DNA of 64,000 bases from Crossaster papposus (taxonomy: Eukaryota > Echinodermata > Asteroidea > Velatida > Solasteridae), in NCBI GenBank assembly GCA_037893245.1, contig JBAIAA010000804.1, forward strand, positions 310,001 through 374,000, written 5' to 3'. Below, one piece after another: positions 63,450 through 64,000 of the stretch. The translations under genes and the position numbers were made by a program. The notes beneath the pieces were generated by a model. It searched no databases. It worked only from the letters and a program-made list of their open reading frames with translations, and had not been told where the DNA came from. Within the stretch, counting starts at the first letter, position 1. Each line of letters opens with the position of its first letter.

Positions 63450-64000
63450 AATGAGGATAATTTTCTCGACTTATATCTTAGCTGCGAACCTCAACTTTGT
63501 TCGAGAATGAAGAGACACTCACCAGCTCGACATCTGAGACAAAATATTGCCAGATTTTCCACTAGAAAAAACTCAAACTGTGAGACTCATGCGTCAGGAC
63601 ACTGGCGGCATAGGCCTATGCGGAAATACACGTGCACATACATACACAGAAGAAAACATGGCTTCGAATGAGGATAATTTTCTCGACTTATATCTGAGCT
63701 GCGAACCTCAACGTTGTTGGAGAATGAAGAGACACTCACCAGCTCGACATCTGAGCCAAAATATTGCCAAATTAACAAAAACAGGGCTGCGAATGAGGAT
63801 AATTTTCTCGACTTATATCTTAGCTGTGAACCTCAACTTTGTTCGAGAATGAAGAGACACTCACCAGCTCGACATCTGAGACAAAATATTGCCAGATTTT
63901 CCACTAGAAAGAACTCAATCTGTGAGACTCATGCGTCAGGACACTGGCGGCATACGCCTATGCGGAAATACACGTGCACATACATACACAGAAGAAAACA
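63450..64000 (+). repeat. Array continues to the right edge
   Basis: A(V) 63441, As 63658 (B-like TTGTTGGAGAATGAAGAGAC), A 63783, then a tail with GGCATACGCC. The arrangement resembles the segments near 30.3-30.7 and 56.3-57.2 kb. The window ends at the end of a monomer tail, so the unit cannot be closed. Confidence 0.7.

Larger units (their letters stand above)
1..64000 (+). repeat. Satellite DNA array with higher-order repeats, whole window
   Basis: The window is a continuous head-to-tail array of a ~217-bp monomer and its ~125-bp deleted form. Monomer heads reading ATGGCT (or AGGGCT after a short monomer) recur at 36, 253, 470, 687, 904, 1029, 1253 and so on to the end, never inverted and never interrupted by foreign sequence. 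Consensus GC is 94/217 (43%). Nine CpG occur per consensus monomer against about ten expected. Both edges cut a monomer, so the array is longer than the window. Homogenised multi-monomer HORs are typical of eukaryotic centromeric or pericentromeric satellites; the location here is inferred. Nothing reads as a gene: 217 is not divisible by three, the frame shifts from monomer to monomer, and frames are open on both strands alike. Confidence 0.97.

Noticed and set aside
1..64000. Hundreds of 60-160-codon open frames on both strands as a tandem protein family
   Set aside because: The frames overlap each other in the same DNA, the frame shifts with each 217-bp monomer, many end at class-specific stops, and reverse-strand frames are equally open. 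There are no promoters, splice structure or codon bias to support coding.
1..64000. CRISPR array
   Set aside because: The repeats are 125-224 bp and directly abutting, with no short repeat plus unique spacer pattern and no cas genes.
1..64000. Telomeric or ribosomal spacer repeats
   Set aside because: No TTAGGG- or TTAGG-type runs and no rRNA sequence were seen. The only simple repeat is the short CATA run in each linker.
1..64000. Transposable element insertion
   Set aside because: Each step between monomer heads that I measured was 217-224, 124-125 or the single 37 bp. No target-site duplication, terminal repeat or non-satellite insert was found.

Overview
The whole 64 kb is one uninterrupted satellite array. 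Every stretch I read is a copy of the same ~217-bp monomer or of a ~125-bp shortened form, all head-to-tail in one orientation. The window starts and ends inside a monomer, so the array runs past both edges. By hand count there are roughly 250 full-length and 75 short monomers. I found no protein-coding gene, RNA gene, transposon, CRISPR array or unique spacer. The many 60-160-codon open frames are by-products of a stop-poor repeat. The monomer is not a multiple of three, and the frames overlap on both strands.

The organism is almost certainly a eukaryote, since no bacterial or viral genome carries tens of kilobases of gene-free satellite with higher-order repeats (HORs). GC is about 43% and CpG is barely depleted (9 seen against about 10 expected per consensus monomer). 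This fits a lightly methylated genome such as many invertebrates, or very recent homogenisation. I cannot name the species. A centromeric, pericentromeric or other heterochromatic location is likely but is not shown by the sequence.

Monomer types: A (217 bp), B (217 bp, about 10% different from A), B' (a B relative with a purine-rich core), As (125 bp, an A monomer with about 92 bp deleted), and tail variants of 219, 220, 221 and 224 bp. A and B differ almost only at monomer positions 39-137. The remaining 118 bp (position 138 to position 38 of the next monomer) is nearly invariant between them. It carries a 14-bp perfect palindrome, a CACGTG hexamer and a 23-bp alternating purine-pyrimidine run. 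The short monomer lacks this palindrome/CACGTG module.

Layout: 1-0.9 kb, 434-bp A+B dimers; 1.7-3.3 kb, 868-bp 4-mers; 2.9-7.4 kb, three 1,430-bp 7-mers, one with an extra monomer; 8.0-12.8 kb, two 2,331-bp 12-mers; 12.2-17.5 kb, three 1,772-bp 9-mers; 17.1-20.7 kb, three 1,213-bp 6-mers; 19.4-24.9 kb, a second copy of the 14.0-18.6 kb block with an 871-bp internal tandem duplication; 25.8-28.0 kb, two 1,088-bp 5-mers; 28.3-29.5 kb, a lone 1,213-bp unit; 30.3-33.5 kb, a 1,804/1,462-bp pair; 34.0-55.1 kb, nine units of an EcoRI-marked HOR family (901-2,889 bp, up to 15 monomers); 54.9-57.2 kb, a copy of 29.5-32.1 kb displaced 25.4 kb; 56.9-59.1 kb, a 1,120-bp tandem duplication with an 88-bp deletion in one copy; 60.0-63.4 kb, two 1,644-bp 8-mers.

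HOR lengths differ by exact sums of monomer lengths, which points to in-register unequal exchange. All coordinates and boundaries were read by eye. Boundaries given as approximate lie inside stretches where the copies are identical.
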